Positions 45,527 through 58,146 of a stretch of DNA of 64,000 nt are shown here, piece by piece. Source of the DNA: Ceratodon purpureus. Its lineage: Eukaryota > Streptophyta > Bryopsida > Pseudoditrichales > Ditrichaceae. The stretch is from assembly GCA_014871385.1 (NCBI GenBank), contig CM026426.1:76187524-76251523 (forward strand). Direction: 5' to 3'. The stretch's first letter is position 1. Each line of letters opens with the position of its first letter. The position numbers were made by a program, and so were the translations under genes. The notes under the pieces are model-generated. The model saw only the letters and a program-made list of their open reading frames with translations. It was not told the origin of the DNA and did not search any database.

Positions 45527-48500
45527 TCAAGCAGTCGGCGATGGCGAAGTCGGCTCTGCGCAGGTTGGTTCCTCATCCTCCAGCCAAGGCTCAAACGTAG
45601 GGTCGCGATCTTCAAAGCGCATCAGCCACCGTTGCTGGCGTTCGTAGTCGGCTCGGTGAGCAGTGAGAGCCGTAGTAAGATCATACTGCTTAGTAGCAGC
45701 ATAATCACGAACAGCACGACTAAGCTCCCGTGGCGGGAGTGTTAAAGTGGCTAACTCAGTCCGGAGGCGCTGGTTCTCTATCAGAAGGTGGTCGGCTTGT
45801 AACAGTCTGGCGTTGATGCGGTGCTCCAGCTCTAAGCGGCGGGTCGAAGCTGGGGGCTGTGTGGACTGAGGTGGTTTAGCTGTCAACTCTGACTGTAAAG
45901 CTTCGACAGTGTGACGGAGCTCGGAATTCTCCCGTCGTAGGTTATCCCGAGTGGACTCCGCTGATTGCAGTCGAGTCGTGAGGTCGGCTGCCTGTGAAGT
46001 GAGCGCCGTGAGCTGTGACTCGAGCTCAGTGGCTCGAGTAGCGGTCATCTGCCGTGTGGCTTCAAGCTGACGAGCTGCTGTTCGTGTGCGAACCAGTACC
46101 GTAGCCAAAGCATTCAGATTGTTCAACAAAATGTTGAATTCGGGCACTGGGTGAAGACTCACTCCAAGACTGTCAGGTGAATCATCGGGCGGTCCACCTG
46201 AAGGCCCAGTTGCATTGTGTCGAGTGGTTCTGGTTGGTGGCGGTGGTGGTGAAAGAGGTCGTGGCGGCGGCTGTGTTGGCGGTGCTGCTGACTGCCGCTG
46301 GCAGGATGACGACGGGTCGGCTGCGGTGGTAGGTGCTTCGGGCTGTGTGAGCCGACTGAAGAACGGGTTGGGTCGCCAAACAATGATCGCCCTACTAAGT
46401 TGAGGGTGACTCGTGCCTGTTGATACGGGAAGAGTGTTGGGAGCCAGGCCAACTGAAGGTTCGTCCATAGGCAATTGAGCCGGCGATATGGAGGGCTCTG
46501 AAGGAGGCTGGGGCGGCTCGGCCGATGCTGAGGATGTACAGGAGGAGCTGCAAACCATAACTGGGACCTGTCGGGTCGGGGCAACTGTTCGGACCGCCAC
46601 TAATGGAGGTTCAGAATCGGAAGAAGGGACCACATACCGTATGAGAGGTGTGCGGGAGCGCAGTGGATATCTGCAGGACGGAGATGCACCTGCTGTTAAA
46701 GGGTCGGGTGAAGGGAAGACGTCGGGTGTAGTAGTCAGGTCCACTGGTGCACCCGGTTGCCCGATCCGTCGCAAGCGTTTACTTGGGCGACCGACGTCTG
46801 AAGATCCTTCGTGAGAGCGAGCTGAGGTGGGTGTAGTCGGCTGTGGGTCCACAGAGTCTGTAATAGTGGCTGCGAGTCGATCACCGCTGGTTTGGGCCCG
46901 TAGTGCAGAGCCGACTTGAGGGGGGTGGGAAGGAGCGCTGGTAGGAGGGCCTTCGTGGCTGCCGTCGGCTGTGTCAATGCTGGAAGAAACGTGGCGGGGT
47001 TCTATGACCTGTTCCTGCTCAGGAAACCAATATGACAGAATGGCATCCATGACCGGGGCTCCTCTGAGGCGGCGCTTACCCGGGGCTTGTGAATGGATAT
47101 ACACCAGGTGCCGTCGAAGGTTGGTGAGGACAAACTGCGACCAATCAAATCTCTGATCTTGAGCCCCAGCGGCCTCGGCAGCGCAGATGTGGTCCATGAG
47201 ATCGTTGCTGACAAAGAGTAATCTCTGCTTGAAACCGATAGCATCACCAATCGCCTGGGTTCGTACCTGGTAATCGGGGTGTAGTGCCGTGGCTCTGTTG
47301 CCATCGTGCTTCCAGTCTTCTTCTTCTAAGCCGTACTGGCTGTAGCGCAGCTGGTAGCCCGTAACCTGTTTGCGACCAGTCATGTCCCTACCGGCCTCAA
47401 ATCCTAGGGCAGCCCGGATGACATAAGTAGTGATCTCCACCGGCTTGCCTCGAACCATAGAACGGATAGGGCCGCCCAACTCGCTTGCAGGTCGTCTGGT
47501 TCCCTTGGTCGGCTGTGTATATTCGAAACCTTCGATAAAATCGAGCAACAACTCTGTTCGAGGTTCCGGCCACTGAAAGTGATAGAAGACCTCCAGACTA
47601 GTCTGGGCCGCCCAGTCCTCATCTCCCATCTCTATCCAGGGTGTCCAGTGTGTGTAGGGCTCAAAGACGACGTCCCAGCGCCGATTCGTGTTACGGGGGA
47701 CCTGAATGCGTTTGGGAATGCGTCCATCCACAGGGGTAAGCTTACGCTTAGTACCCCTTCTCTGATCCTGGCTGGGTGGCGGTGTAGTGGCAGTTGGCGG
47801 TGCTGTCACTATTGCTGCAGTAGGGCTTAATGGAGGCTCAGCGTGCTCCTCCATACTCCTCGGCGTATCCGCGGTTGGCTGAGGCTGGCTCGGGCCAGGC
47901 GCCTCCATCGATTCGTGGCTGTCTGGAGTGGGCAAAATGCCACGAGCAAAATATCGCTCAAGTGTCCCCAATCGGCCGCGTCTCCGTCGTCGATATTGGT
48001 GTCGGGGCTTAGCAGGGGCGGGAAAAGCTCGGTCGGGGATGGCGTCGCAGCGAACGGAGGGAGCCTGGGAACAGTGAGGTGGAAAGTCCAAGAGATCGGA
48101 CTGGATGCTTCGTGCCTGCGAAGCTGGGGACAGGTCGAAGCCAGGGGCCCAATTCGTAACACAAGGGGTGTGTCGATTAAGCGCAGGCTCAACAGAAGTC
48201 AAGGAACCAGCAGGGTGCTGAGGTGAACACGAAACCCTAACGCTGTGGTGAAACTGAAACTCCGTAGGAGAGTCTGTAGACGCTGGAGGAGGCGGATCGG
48301 GGACACGAGCTAGCGCCGAGGTGGCTGCAAACTCGGACTTAACCGCTGCCAATAGACCTGACCATGAAGATGGAAATACAGACGCAATACCAGGAACCGG
48401 CCGGGCAGGCGGGGGTGCAAATTGAAATGAACCAGCAGCAATCGATGGCGAACAAGAAGATGCAATGGACAAACCCTTATTGGGTAACTGACCGGAGCTA

Positions 48501-51500
48501 TGGTGAGTCGCAGGTGGCGGTGGTCGGAGAAGCGAGGTGTTCGGTGGAGAGTCGGTCGGGTTGGAAATCAATGGCGCTGCCCTGGGACTGCTGCAAAACG
48601 AGGAGCCGAGAGAGCTACAAGCTGCTTGGGCGGATACTAAAGCTGCAAACTGTGCGCCGCCAGCAGGGACCGATCCTTCAATGCTCCGAGCAGAGGCGCC
48701 GGCTGTTGGAAACTGCACTTGGTCTGAACTCCGAGATGAAGCCCAGCCGGTGACACCTAGGGCGATCGGGGACGAAAACTGGCGCACCCGACCACACTCT
48801 ACCACTGGAAGACAGTTAGAGGGCGGGGACGTGGAAGGAAACCCTAATTCGTATAGAGAAGGGAAAGGGGATGTAGCTGGAGAGGGTGTAACTGAATTGG
48901 GTGGGCTATGGAGCTTGCGGGGTAGGGGTATAGGGGGAAATGGAGAGGAGAGAGGAGTAGCAATGTCCATCGGTTCAACTGAAAAGCACCCGATTGTAGA
49001 AACAAGGGTCGGGCTGAGTGGAATGTCATTACTACTGGAATGGTTGTTTAGAGTACTAATGGCGGGGCCGTGCGTAGAAGTGGGTTGACACGCAGAATCC
49101 GCCATTGTAAGTGTTGAAGGGTTGTTGGAGGAGAGTGATTGACCCGTGGCTGGTTTGTCTGTATGGGACTGTTGCGAGTCCCGAGTCGTTGGTGCAGTCT
49201 GTCTGTCGTTAGGGTTTGCAGTTGAGCCCTGTGGCAGTTGCTTGGGCCCGACAGTGACCAACTGGTCCTCTGAATAAAACCTGTATGGTTTCAGCTTATT
49301 AATGTTGACAATAATTGGGTTGGGTTCAAAATGCTCCTCAGTCACTAATAATGCAGTATTGTTGGGGAGACGGTACTGAACACGGTAGGGCCCAAACCAC
49401 CGGCTTTTAAATTTTCCAGCATGCTCTTTCTCGCCCTTCGGATACCACAGGACATGGTCCCCCACTTGAAAATCCTTCTGTCGGTAATGCTGTTGGCTCC
49501 ACAGAGACCGGGTCCACTGTCGACTGCCAGACTGTTCCTGCGCTGCCAACCTGTGACTATCAAGCTGTTCCAAGTCGGCTGTGCGAGCCTGCAAGACTCG
49601 AGTAGGGGTAAAATCGATCTCGCCATCAGTTCTGCGGGTAGGGACAGTATACTCAGTGGGCATAAGTGGGTGTAGCCCGTATACCAACTGAAAGGGGGTG
49701 TATCCAGTGGTGACTTTAAACGCTGTCCTATAAGAGAGTAAGGCAGTAGGTAAATGCTCGTCCCAGTCGGTTCTGTTGTCACTGACGAGTTTGGTAAGCA
49801 GCCGACCCAAAACCTTGTTAGTCGATTCTGCTTGTCCATTGCCCTGTGGGTAGTAAGTCGTGGATGTCCGGTGTTGTAGGAGAAAATGCTGTACCAGGTA
49901 CTCAATGGCTTCGTTGATGAAGTGAGTACCCTGGTCACTGACCAGAGTCAAAGGACAGCCATAGCGAGTCAGGATATTCTCATACAGAAACTTAGCAGTG
50001 ACAGCCGCCGTATTCGTGCGGAGGGCCCTAGCTTCCACCCACTTTGTCGCATAGTCGGTTGCGACTAGAATGTACCTGTTACCCGTCCTGGCTGCTGCTG
50101 GCTTGATGGGCCCCACAAAATCCAAGCCCCACTTCATGAACGGCTCCGCAGGTAAGCTGGTGACTAATTGGGCTAGTCCTGTGTTGGCCAATCCTCCGAC
50201 CCGTTGGCACTTGTCACAGGCCCTGCAATACTCTGAAACATCTTTATGGAGGGTCGGCCACCAGTATCCAGCATCCAGAATTTTCCGGGAGGTGATATCC
50301 TGGGAGAAGTGGCCACCGGCGCAGCCATCATGCATCTCCCTCATCACTGTATCAGCTTGAACAGGGTCTAAAACCCGTCTTAGTACCAAATCCTGCCCCT
50401 TCTTATGTAACACTCCCTCCAGTAAAGTATAAGGAAGGGCCCGCAACAGTAACTTCCGCTTCTCATCCTTAGACAGAGTGGCAGACGGCTCTCCAGTACG
50501 CAAGTAATCCCGAATGTCCTGCAACCACTCAGGGGATACGTAAAATAGGCCAGCATCAGGCAGTTGGTCGGGGACTCCGGTAGGAGGCTCGCCGTTGGGA
50601 AGTCGGCTGAGTAAGTCGGCTGCGCCATGCGTCCGACCGGGCTTGTACACCACTGTGAAATCATACTCCTGAAATAACAAAAGCCATCGGGCAATCCGTC
50701 CAGACACTTGAGGCTTGTTAACCAAATACACAAGAGCCATATGATCTACATAAAAAACCACCTTGTTCCCCAAAAGATAATGACGATATTTTGTAAGAGC
50801 ATAAACCATAGCCAGGGCTTCCTTTTCTGTGGTGGTATAATTCTTTTCAGCAGAATTAAGCAATCTAGAAGCATAGGAGATCGGCTGGTCACACTTCCCT
50901 GTCTGGTTCTGAGCCAGCATAGCCCCGACGGCTATGTCAGAGGCATCTGTATGGACATGAAACTCCAAATCCCAGCGGGGGGCAACCAGGATTGGTGCCT
51001 TAGTATATCTGTCCTTGATCTCCAACCATGCAGCTTCACACTTGTCCATCCACACAAACTCTTCGGATTTTCGCATCAGTTTGGTTATTGGCTCCATAAT
51101 GTGAGCATAGAATTTAATGTAAATTCTGTTGAACTGTGCAAATCCGTTGAAAACCTGTACGTCGGCTCCGTGCTGTGGTCGGGGCATCTCCTGAATAACT
51201 TCAATCTTCTTAGGGTCTGGCATCTTGCCTACCTTAGAAACCACATGGCCTAGTATAATGCCAGAGGTGACCAGGAATACACACTTCTCTGGATTTAAAC
51301 TGATGCCATACTGTCTGCACTTCTCGAAACATAGGCGCAGTTTCTGTAAATGGTCGGCTAGGTCGCTGTACACTGTGAAGTCATCAAGGAATAGCTTCAT
51401 AAATCGCCCCAAGTATTACTTGAACGCTTTGTTCACAGCCCTCTGATAAGTCGGCGGTGCATTAGTCAGGCCGAAAGGCATGACCACCCAGACAAAGGCG

Positions 51501-54500
51501 CCCCATTCCGTGATGAAGGCAGTCTTATGCCTATCCTCAGGAGCAATCGAAATCTGATAGTAACCAGACCGACCATCCAGGAAGGAGTACATCTCATAAC
51601 CTGCCACAGCATCTAACACCTCTTCAGTAAACGGTAGAGGGTAAGGGTCCTTTTTTGTAGCAGCATTTAATTTTCTGTAGTCAATACAAATCCTTAATTG
51701 ACCATTTTTTTTAGGAACAACAACAATGGGTGAAAGCCAGGTTGCTTCCTCGACTGGTATGATGAACCCTGCTGCCAACAGCTTGTCAATATCCTGTTTG
51801 ACAATGCTAGCATAGTTCGGATTCATCCTGTAACGGGCCTGATGAATAGGCGGAATGTCTTTCTCCAGCACAATCCGGTGCTGAGCTACCGATGGAGGTA
51901 TGCCCTTCAAATCCTTGTATGTCCAGGCAAACACATCTGTATACTCCCTCAACAGGTCCTCAGCTGCCTTAGCCATGGCTGGCTCCAATTGAGCTCCAAT
52001 CTTCAAGATCTTGGGAGACTCCTCAGTGCCCACATTGATCTTGCGTAACTGCTCCTCTTCAGTCAGGTTCCATGCTGCCACCTTCATATCCCCTAGCTTG
52101 TCTCTTACAGGTGTTTCATCCACCGGCATGTCACCCTCCGTGAAGGTGTAAAAGTGTTCTGGGTAAGTGGCAGAATCCGGAACTGGTGTAGGTACCTTCG
52201 CTAAGTCGGCGGTGCCCAAGTCGGCTCTTATGTCGGCTGTGGTACAGTCGGCTTTGCGAAGGTCGGCTGGGGGTTGGTTAATCCCGTTGTTAAGTGGAAG
52301 ACACAAACCCTCCGGTAGTGTAATAGTCCCCACTGCGAATATATCCTCTTCTGTCCTCAAAAACCGATCCTCCTCCTCATCCGTCAGCCCTTCAGCTAAA
52401 TTGTAACATACCAGTACTTCTGGCAGCTTGGGCAGGGGGCCTTTTCGTTGGTTGATAGATATCGTCTTGACTGTGCCGTTGCCCCGGATAGTAACCAGTT
52501 TGTTTCCCCAATCATGTGTAACCTTTGCATCTATGAGCCAAGGACGGCCCAGTAGCATGCTGTAGGCTTCGTTGACCTCCTTGTTCCTGATAACAGTCAG
52601 ACTGATGTTGTACGGAATACCATGGATATGAATCCGGACATTCCTTATCAACCCCACTGGCTCCACCACGGCCTGATCAGCCATACGCAATCGATAAGGT
52701 GCTGGTGACGGCTCCTTCAACCCCAACCGAATTCTCTCCTCCTCAGTAATTAGGTTGACTCCAGACCCTCCATCCAGAAGTACGTTATCCAATGTTAACT
52801 GCCCCACCTGCACAGAAATGACCGGAAGGCCTCGATCAATATCTACTGCACCAACAACCAGGTTAGGGGGTACCGATGATCCCTGGGGATTCTGGATATC
52901 CACTGGTGTTGTTGTAGGCTGTGTCTTTGTTGAAATCTGCTGATGCTGAACCGGCTCAAATGACAGTCTATGTTGTCTCTGAGTATTGGGAAATACTTTC
53001 GCTCTGACATACTCAGTAAGGTTGGGGGCCACTTCGAGCAGTTCTCCCAAGGACACAGTAATGGGTGTCTGTAAAATCTGTCTGCTCACAGTCTTAACGG
53101 CTGTTGAAGGCTGGGAAGTAGTCGGCTCTGTCGAAGTCCCAGTCGGCACCAGCTTGGGTGTCTCCTGCAAGCAGTCCGCATCAGGAAACCCTGCCCAGTC
53201 ACTATCTAGTACTGGTCCATCTGTAACTGTGGATGTAGAGTTGTCCACATTTGCTTTTTGAAGCTCCTCTTCCTTTTGCTGTGCCAACTCATTCTCCCGA
53301 TTAATCTCCTCAGTTAAAGCAATGAATTCTTTCCGGAGCCGTTCCTCCTTCTCCCAGTCTGCCTGAGTCTTGGGCAGTCGTGGTTCTGGCTCTTTCAGTT
53401 CCTTATCTTCCAGTGGAAGTCCGGCTCGCACCCTAGCCGCCCTGGTTAGTATAGTGGCCACTTCAGGGTTATCCAACTCCTGCAACTCCACACTGTTGAC
53501 ACCCACAGAGTTAGTTCCTAGCTTTTCAGCAGCCAACATTTGCTGAAACTTTAGACGTAAATGGCAATTACGCATCTGATGGTCAGTGCCCAAACACAAG
53601 AAGCACCCATCAATCCTGCCAGCTCCGCTGTTTTGATATCCTCCAGGTCTACTGTTGAACTGTCTTCCTGAGCCACTAGTCGGCTGTGTAGCCGATACTT
53701 CGTGAACTCCTACAGTCGGCTTCCCATCTGCCCTGGGTAGCCTGTTGTTTGGGTTATCTGGGTTCACGAAGCAGTATTTGTCTTCATGCCCAAATTTCTT
53801 GCATACCGTGCAGAACCTGCGGTTGACTGTCTCCACCTGATCTGCCTGGGCATTTGCAGTACTGGCCCGACTATTAGTCGGCTCTGTCCTCTTGGCCTGA
53901 AAGTATAACTTCTTCCCCGAAGCATCAGTACAATTAGTCTCACAGCGCCTAGCCAACTCCTTCAGTTCGGTAAGAGTGTTTGCTGTGGACCCACTGGTAG
54001 TCACCTTCAAGTAATCAAGTAGACCTGCCCTGAAATATGTGAGCTTGAACCCTTCTCCCACTTCTGTCTGCAGGCACTTGATCAACTTCATAAAACGTTC
54101 ATAGTAATCTTGTACCTTCTCTCCCTCACCCTGTTTGAAGGTCCTGAGAGTCATGTAGACCTGCTCATCTGAATCCTGCTCTCGATATCGCAGTTTGAAA
54201 GCTTCCTTAGCCTCTTCCCATGTGCAGTAAAGATGGTGATCCAGCCAATCATCAAACCATTTCTGGGCTTTATCCACCAGAGTCGTCCCGAACAGTGTGA
54301 TAATCACTTGTTCATCAGTTTCCCCATTGAACCAGGCACATTTATCGAAGTAGCGGAGATGGGCATCTGGATCACTACCTTCCTTGTAGGCTCTGTACGG
54401 CAACTGCTTCCGTTGAGTACTGACAGGGGGTCGAGGAGGCGCAGAGGTGAAGTCGGTTGTGCGGGCTGTGGGCACAGCAGGAGGTCGCACGACTGATGTC

Positions 54501-55921
54501 ACTGTGGGATACCTCGGAGGTTGTGGAGTAGGTGCAGTACTGTGAGGGCCTCCGGGGACAGTAGCTGGGCCGTAGCCTGCTGGGGCAGAGGATGAGGTGT
54601 GAACTGTAGGTCTCCCCCCATAAATCACTTCAGGGACGGATTCCCCAAAAGTGGGTTCTGCTATTCTGACAGGGATCTCTGTATGCTGAGTCGGCTGGGC
54701 AGAGTGATAGGTGTCGCCTGTAAGGTGATCCACATACGCAAGCGGTCGATGGACTGCCGAGGGAGCTGCAGTTGGAAGGGGTCCAGGTGTCTTTCTATCC
54801 TCTGGCACCTCCGAAGTTGGGTCGGCTAAGTAGGGGGTCCTGACCGGAATCCCTTCAGTCTGTTCCTGTTCGCGCTCCCGTCTCTGTTCCTCCCATAGAT
54901 CGTGCAGCTGCGCTAGCTCCTGCCTTTCCCTTTCCACCCTTTGTTGCTCTCGTTGCTGTGCCGCTAACTGCTGAGTGGCTAACCTCTGAGCTGTCTCCTG
55001 GACCCGTCGGTTGAACTCAAGCTCCCATGCAGTCTGAGACGGTTCTGGCGGCCACTGTGGCTCAGTATGCCAGTGATGCAACGACGCCTCGCCCGAGGGT
55101 GCAGCCTGCTGTAAAGCTTCCAATTGCTGGAGGTATTTACCTTGATCAGGCCTGCCGTGAGTGTGGGTCGTAGAAATCTGTCTAGCTCTCTCTCTTCTAG
55201 CTTGTAAGTCGGCTTTGAATGCTTCCACAGCTCGCCTGTCCTCCTCTTCTTGCTCCCACTCAGCCCGGAGTCTGAATTCGTCCAGAAAATGAACATTCCT
55301 GCTGGGTCCACCTTCTGTGGGATTTGCAAGTCCCTGTTCCTGGACTGATCGACTCTTGGTCTCTTCCAGCTTCTGCTTCAAACTCTGAAAAGCAGCAGGT
55401 AAGGTTTCCGGGGTTTGTGGCAGGTGTCCAGGAGAGACTGGTCGGCTGCGCCCCCGAGTGGGCTCTATGCCCGCGTCGGCTCTGCCAGTGACTGTACTGG
55501 GCCACTGGGTTGGTTCTGCGAAGACCTCCTGCGTCTGTCTGCGTTCTTCTCTGAAAGTGTTGTAATCATCTGCAGCAGTGGAAAAATCCCTCCTGAATGA
55601 TGATGTCCTCTTCATGTCTTGATACTTCCAGGGTGTACTAGTTGGGTCAGGCTGGCGGCTCAGCCTATCCCCTTTTTCGAACTGTGTCTCCCCTCCAAAT
55701 CTGCTCTCTCTGGTTCTGCCATCTGATGATGACAGGTCGTTTTCCACCTCCATGTCAATGAGTTCTCCTACCTGCTTAGCCGCACTGCCCTGTGAGCTAA
55801 GTCGGCCATGTCCTTCCGCTGGAGTTGGCTCTGTCGCCCGTTCATCCCGTTGCATGTAGCGTCTGAATCGTTCCCTGGCCTGCCTTTCTGCTCGCAGGTC
55901 ATTTTGGTCCCCCTCCTCCAT
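45527..55921 (-). CDS. E2 Gag-Pol-accessory polyprotein, one in-frame stop
   Basis: A single frame of about 3465 codons starts at ATG 55921. A Gln/Glu-rich leader (to about residue 480) precedes the retrotransposon gag core (about 505-670, [10 protein letters not shown] ... WFDDWL). Two CCHC knuckles follow ([14 protein letters not shown] about 700; [14 protein letters not shown] about 772), then an aspartic protease ([11 protein letters not shown] about 1046) and RT ([27 protein letters not shown]). A TAA at 51416-51418 falls before the RT motif FLDDFTVY. After it come RNase H (HTDASD, TTEKEAL, YVDHMAL), the integrase HHCC finger, the DDE core ([22 protein letters not shown]) and a GPY/F module (WFGPYRV). 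Then come about 500 Pro/Ser-rich residues, a globular domain (about 47,680-47,080), another Pro/Ser-rich part, a coiled coil (about 46,140-45,700) and an acidic tail. Fusion of the accessory region to pol is unusual. Confidence 0.9.
51416..51418 (-). other. In-frame TAA splitting the reverse transcriptase of E2
   Basis: The frame before (…AVNKAFK) and after ([13 protein letters not shown]) the stop is the same, and the two sides are contiguous parts of the RT palm. It separates the MPFGLTNAP motif from the catalytic Asp-Asp motif. A programmed stop is not expected here, since it would split one domain. A nonsense mutation (for example CAA or GAA to TAA) is simplest. Confidence 0.85.
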
Positions 55922-56959
55922 GGATGTTGGTTGTTGACTGTTGAGTTGTTCTGCTGCTTGTATGGTGCTACTTGCCTCTGCTGTTGACTGATTGCACTTC
56001 TCCCTTCACAGTCAGTCGACTGTTCACTGTCCTGAGTCTTCCTGCCAATACAACACTCACAGACCGCAGCCCCCTAGCTGTGTGGCCCGGTTAGTAGTAC
56101 CATCTTTTTCCTTACTGAAAATTTTTACTGAACATGTTCTGGGGTATACTTCCCAGCTGTTTGCTATCCCCTTTTTCGCAGTGTATTATCTCCTACGGAT
56201 TTTTAATCCTGTGGTTAACTGTCCTTACAGTTTTACCTAAAACACAATTCAATTGCAGACTCAAGTACTCCACACTATCCTTCAGTCTGTCCAGGTCCCA
56301 ACTTCGAGATCCGCAAGGCTGACTGAGGTGCCAATCGATATACCCAAATTCAAAATTCAAATTCCTTAACAGCAATTTTTCTGGATCTGTAACTTTGAAT
56401 CTAAAATACTAGGGTTACAGTGACTTACCTTCACCTCCTCTCCCGTGATGAGGTTGCAGATCAGCCTGTATCCCCTTTTTCGATCTGTGAACTGCCCTCA
56501 GTTCACTGTGGTGGGTGATGAAAATTCTGCCTCAAAAAAATGTCGCAGCACCTACGCCCTCCAGTCTGCAACAGGTCCGCTCTGCTGTCACTGCGCTCTG
56601 GACGTGTGCTGGTCTGCCTCTGTAACTGCACCAGTGCCTCCACCTTGGAAACACCTGAGTACTTGTTGTCCTCTGTCTACTGCCCCAGTGATGTTGAGTG
56701 AAAACACCAAAGATTCTGCCAGTGCTGATGGTGCAGCCTGCCCCCAATGCAGACACTTGCAGTGACTCCCAACACCCAATCAAAAACTGTGCAGTCTGTG
56801 AACTTGAGAATGAACAACGATCAGCACTACTAGGAAGTCGTAACAGCTCCTGCTGCACCCCTGCAGCCCTAATGAGTGTACTTTCTAACCCTTCTAGTGT
56901 GTGGACAGCCCCCAAACAGCAGGAGATTCACATGGAACGAACTAGAGCATGGTCGCCAA
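55922..56959 (-). other. E2 5' leader with primer-binding-like site and repeated polypurine motif
   Basis: The roughly 1-kb leader between the 5' LTR and gag has no supported ORF on the sense strand. Directly inside the LTR the minus strand reads T-TGGCGACCATG. The TGGCGACC part is what a tRNA with acceptor end GGTCG-CCA (as in some plant tRNA-Arg) would prime, but the match degrades after eight bases. Two copies of the sense motif CGAAAAAGGGGATA lie at 56165-56178 and 56469-56482. Confidence 0.55.
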
Positions 56960-57382
56960 TGGTAAAGGGAGGATTTCCCATAAAACCCTAACCTTCACAA
57001 CCCATCAAAACCCTACAAAAACCCAACTAGCAATGGTGCTGAAACACTCATTCAATGCTGGAAACACTCAAAAGAAGTGGAAAAGTGAGTCAAAACTGTA
57101 TAAAGAGGGTCAAATCTGCCCCAAAATCATGGTACAGTAGCTCATAAAGTCTCCTCAATCTCTCCTAACTCTGAGTGCACTAGTGAGGAATGGCCCAAGA
57201 AACCCTAAAATCTGCCTTAAGAACCAAGCAGAAATCATCCAGTCGGCTACGACAGAGTTCATCCAGTCGGCTGCGACAGAGTTCATCCAGCCGACTGGAT
57301 GACTGTCGGAGCCAGGGATGAAAAACTGCGAAAAAGGCTACTGAAACTGAGGGAGGGAAGATTGAGAAATCTCCGGTTAACA
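56960..57382 (-). repeat. 5' LTR of E2, 423 bp
   Basis: It is the same sequence as the 3' LTR by direct reading, with the same 24-bp duplication and hairpin. It is followed on the right by the target duplication ATGGA. Being upstream of gag on the minus strand, it should hold the promoter. I could not pick a convincing sense TATA box; a TATAAAG word exists only on the plus (antisense) strand. Confidence 0.93.
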
Positions 57383-58146
57383 ATGGACACCACACAGTTC
57401 CTATCTACCACCCGGGAAGTGGATGTATTAATCCTTCCGTATGGCTAGGTACCGGTCCGGATAGCTACTCAGTGCCAGTTATGGATACGGAAATCATACT
57501 ACAATGACATCACCTTACGGCTGTACGGCATTCTAACTATATCATCTCCCTTCCGGATTGGTTAACAGCGGGACATCCAGCTTTTATCCCATCTACAGGA
57601 AGCGACCGGTCCGTTTCCGGATCCCGATGTACACACGGCCCTCTGTGTCCTTAAGACTACGAGCCCTGCTGCAGTACGTCTCGCCTTCCCTCCGGATACC
57701 TTCCGGGAGTGAGAACCGTCAACACTCGACGCTTGACACCTCCCCAGTCTCTCCGGGCGCTCTCCAAACTATCCCACTGTTCAACACTCCTCCGGAACCC
57801 TACTGAAGACAATAGTACCAACAAACCATTACGGTAACGGACCTGTCAGCCAGCCGGTCGACACAACAAATCCAAAAGTATATTCTCAATTGCAACAACA
57901 AAACGGCGTACAAAACAAGGCCCCAGCCTTGGAAAAATGTCCAGTTGAAATACTTAAACCTATCGATCCTAAAGCGACCAAGTGGCCCACCAAGATCCAG
58001 AAATTCCGGATCTTGGATCCAGGAGTCCCGGACCGGTGGCCGCCTTCTGTTCCTAGTTACTGCCGCTATCTATCCGGATTGACAGCCGGGTGCACTTGAG
58101 CCCCATCGTTAGTCGCTGCCATTTTATCCGGTCCTTATCCTAACTT

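Larger units (their letters stand above)
44920..57382 (-). mobile_element. Young complete Ty3/gypsy LTR retrotransposon E2 (12,463 bp)
   Basis: The element is bounded by two 423-bp LTRs that I read as identical and by a 5-bp target duplication ATGGA (44915-44919 and 57383-57387). Sense is on the minus strand: 5' LTR 56960-57382, leader, gag-protease-RT-RNase H-integrase and a long fused accessory region, polypurine tract, 3' LTR 44920-45342. Identical LTRs mean a very recent insertion. It interrupts the 3' LTR of E3. The order RT-RNaseH-IN marks it as Ty3/gypsy (Metaviridae). One in-frame stop inside RT is the only break seen. Confidence 0.95.

Noticed and set aside
47843-49088. Long plus-strand ORFs within E2 and similar ones elsewhere in 45.5-56 kb.
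   Set aside because: They are antisense shadows of the polyprotein; all recognised domains are on the minus strand.
51412-51418. Programmed stop-codon readthrough signal in E2.
   Set aside because: It divides the RT palm between two essential motifs, unlike the known gag-pol junction signals; a nonsense change is simpler.
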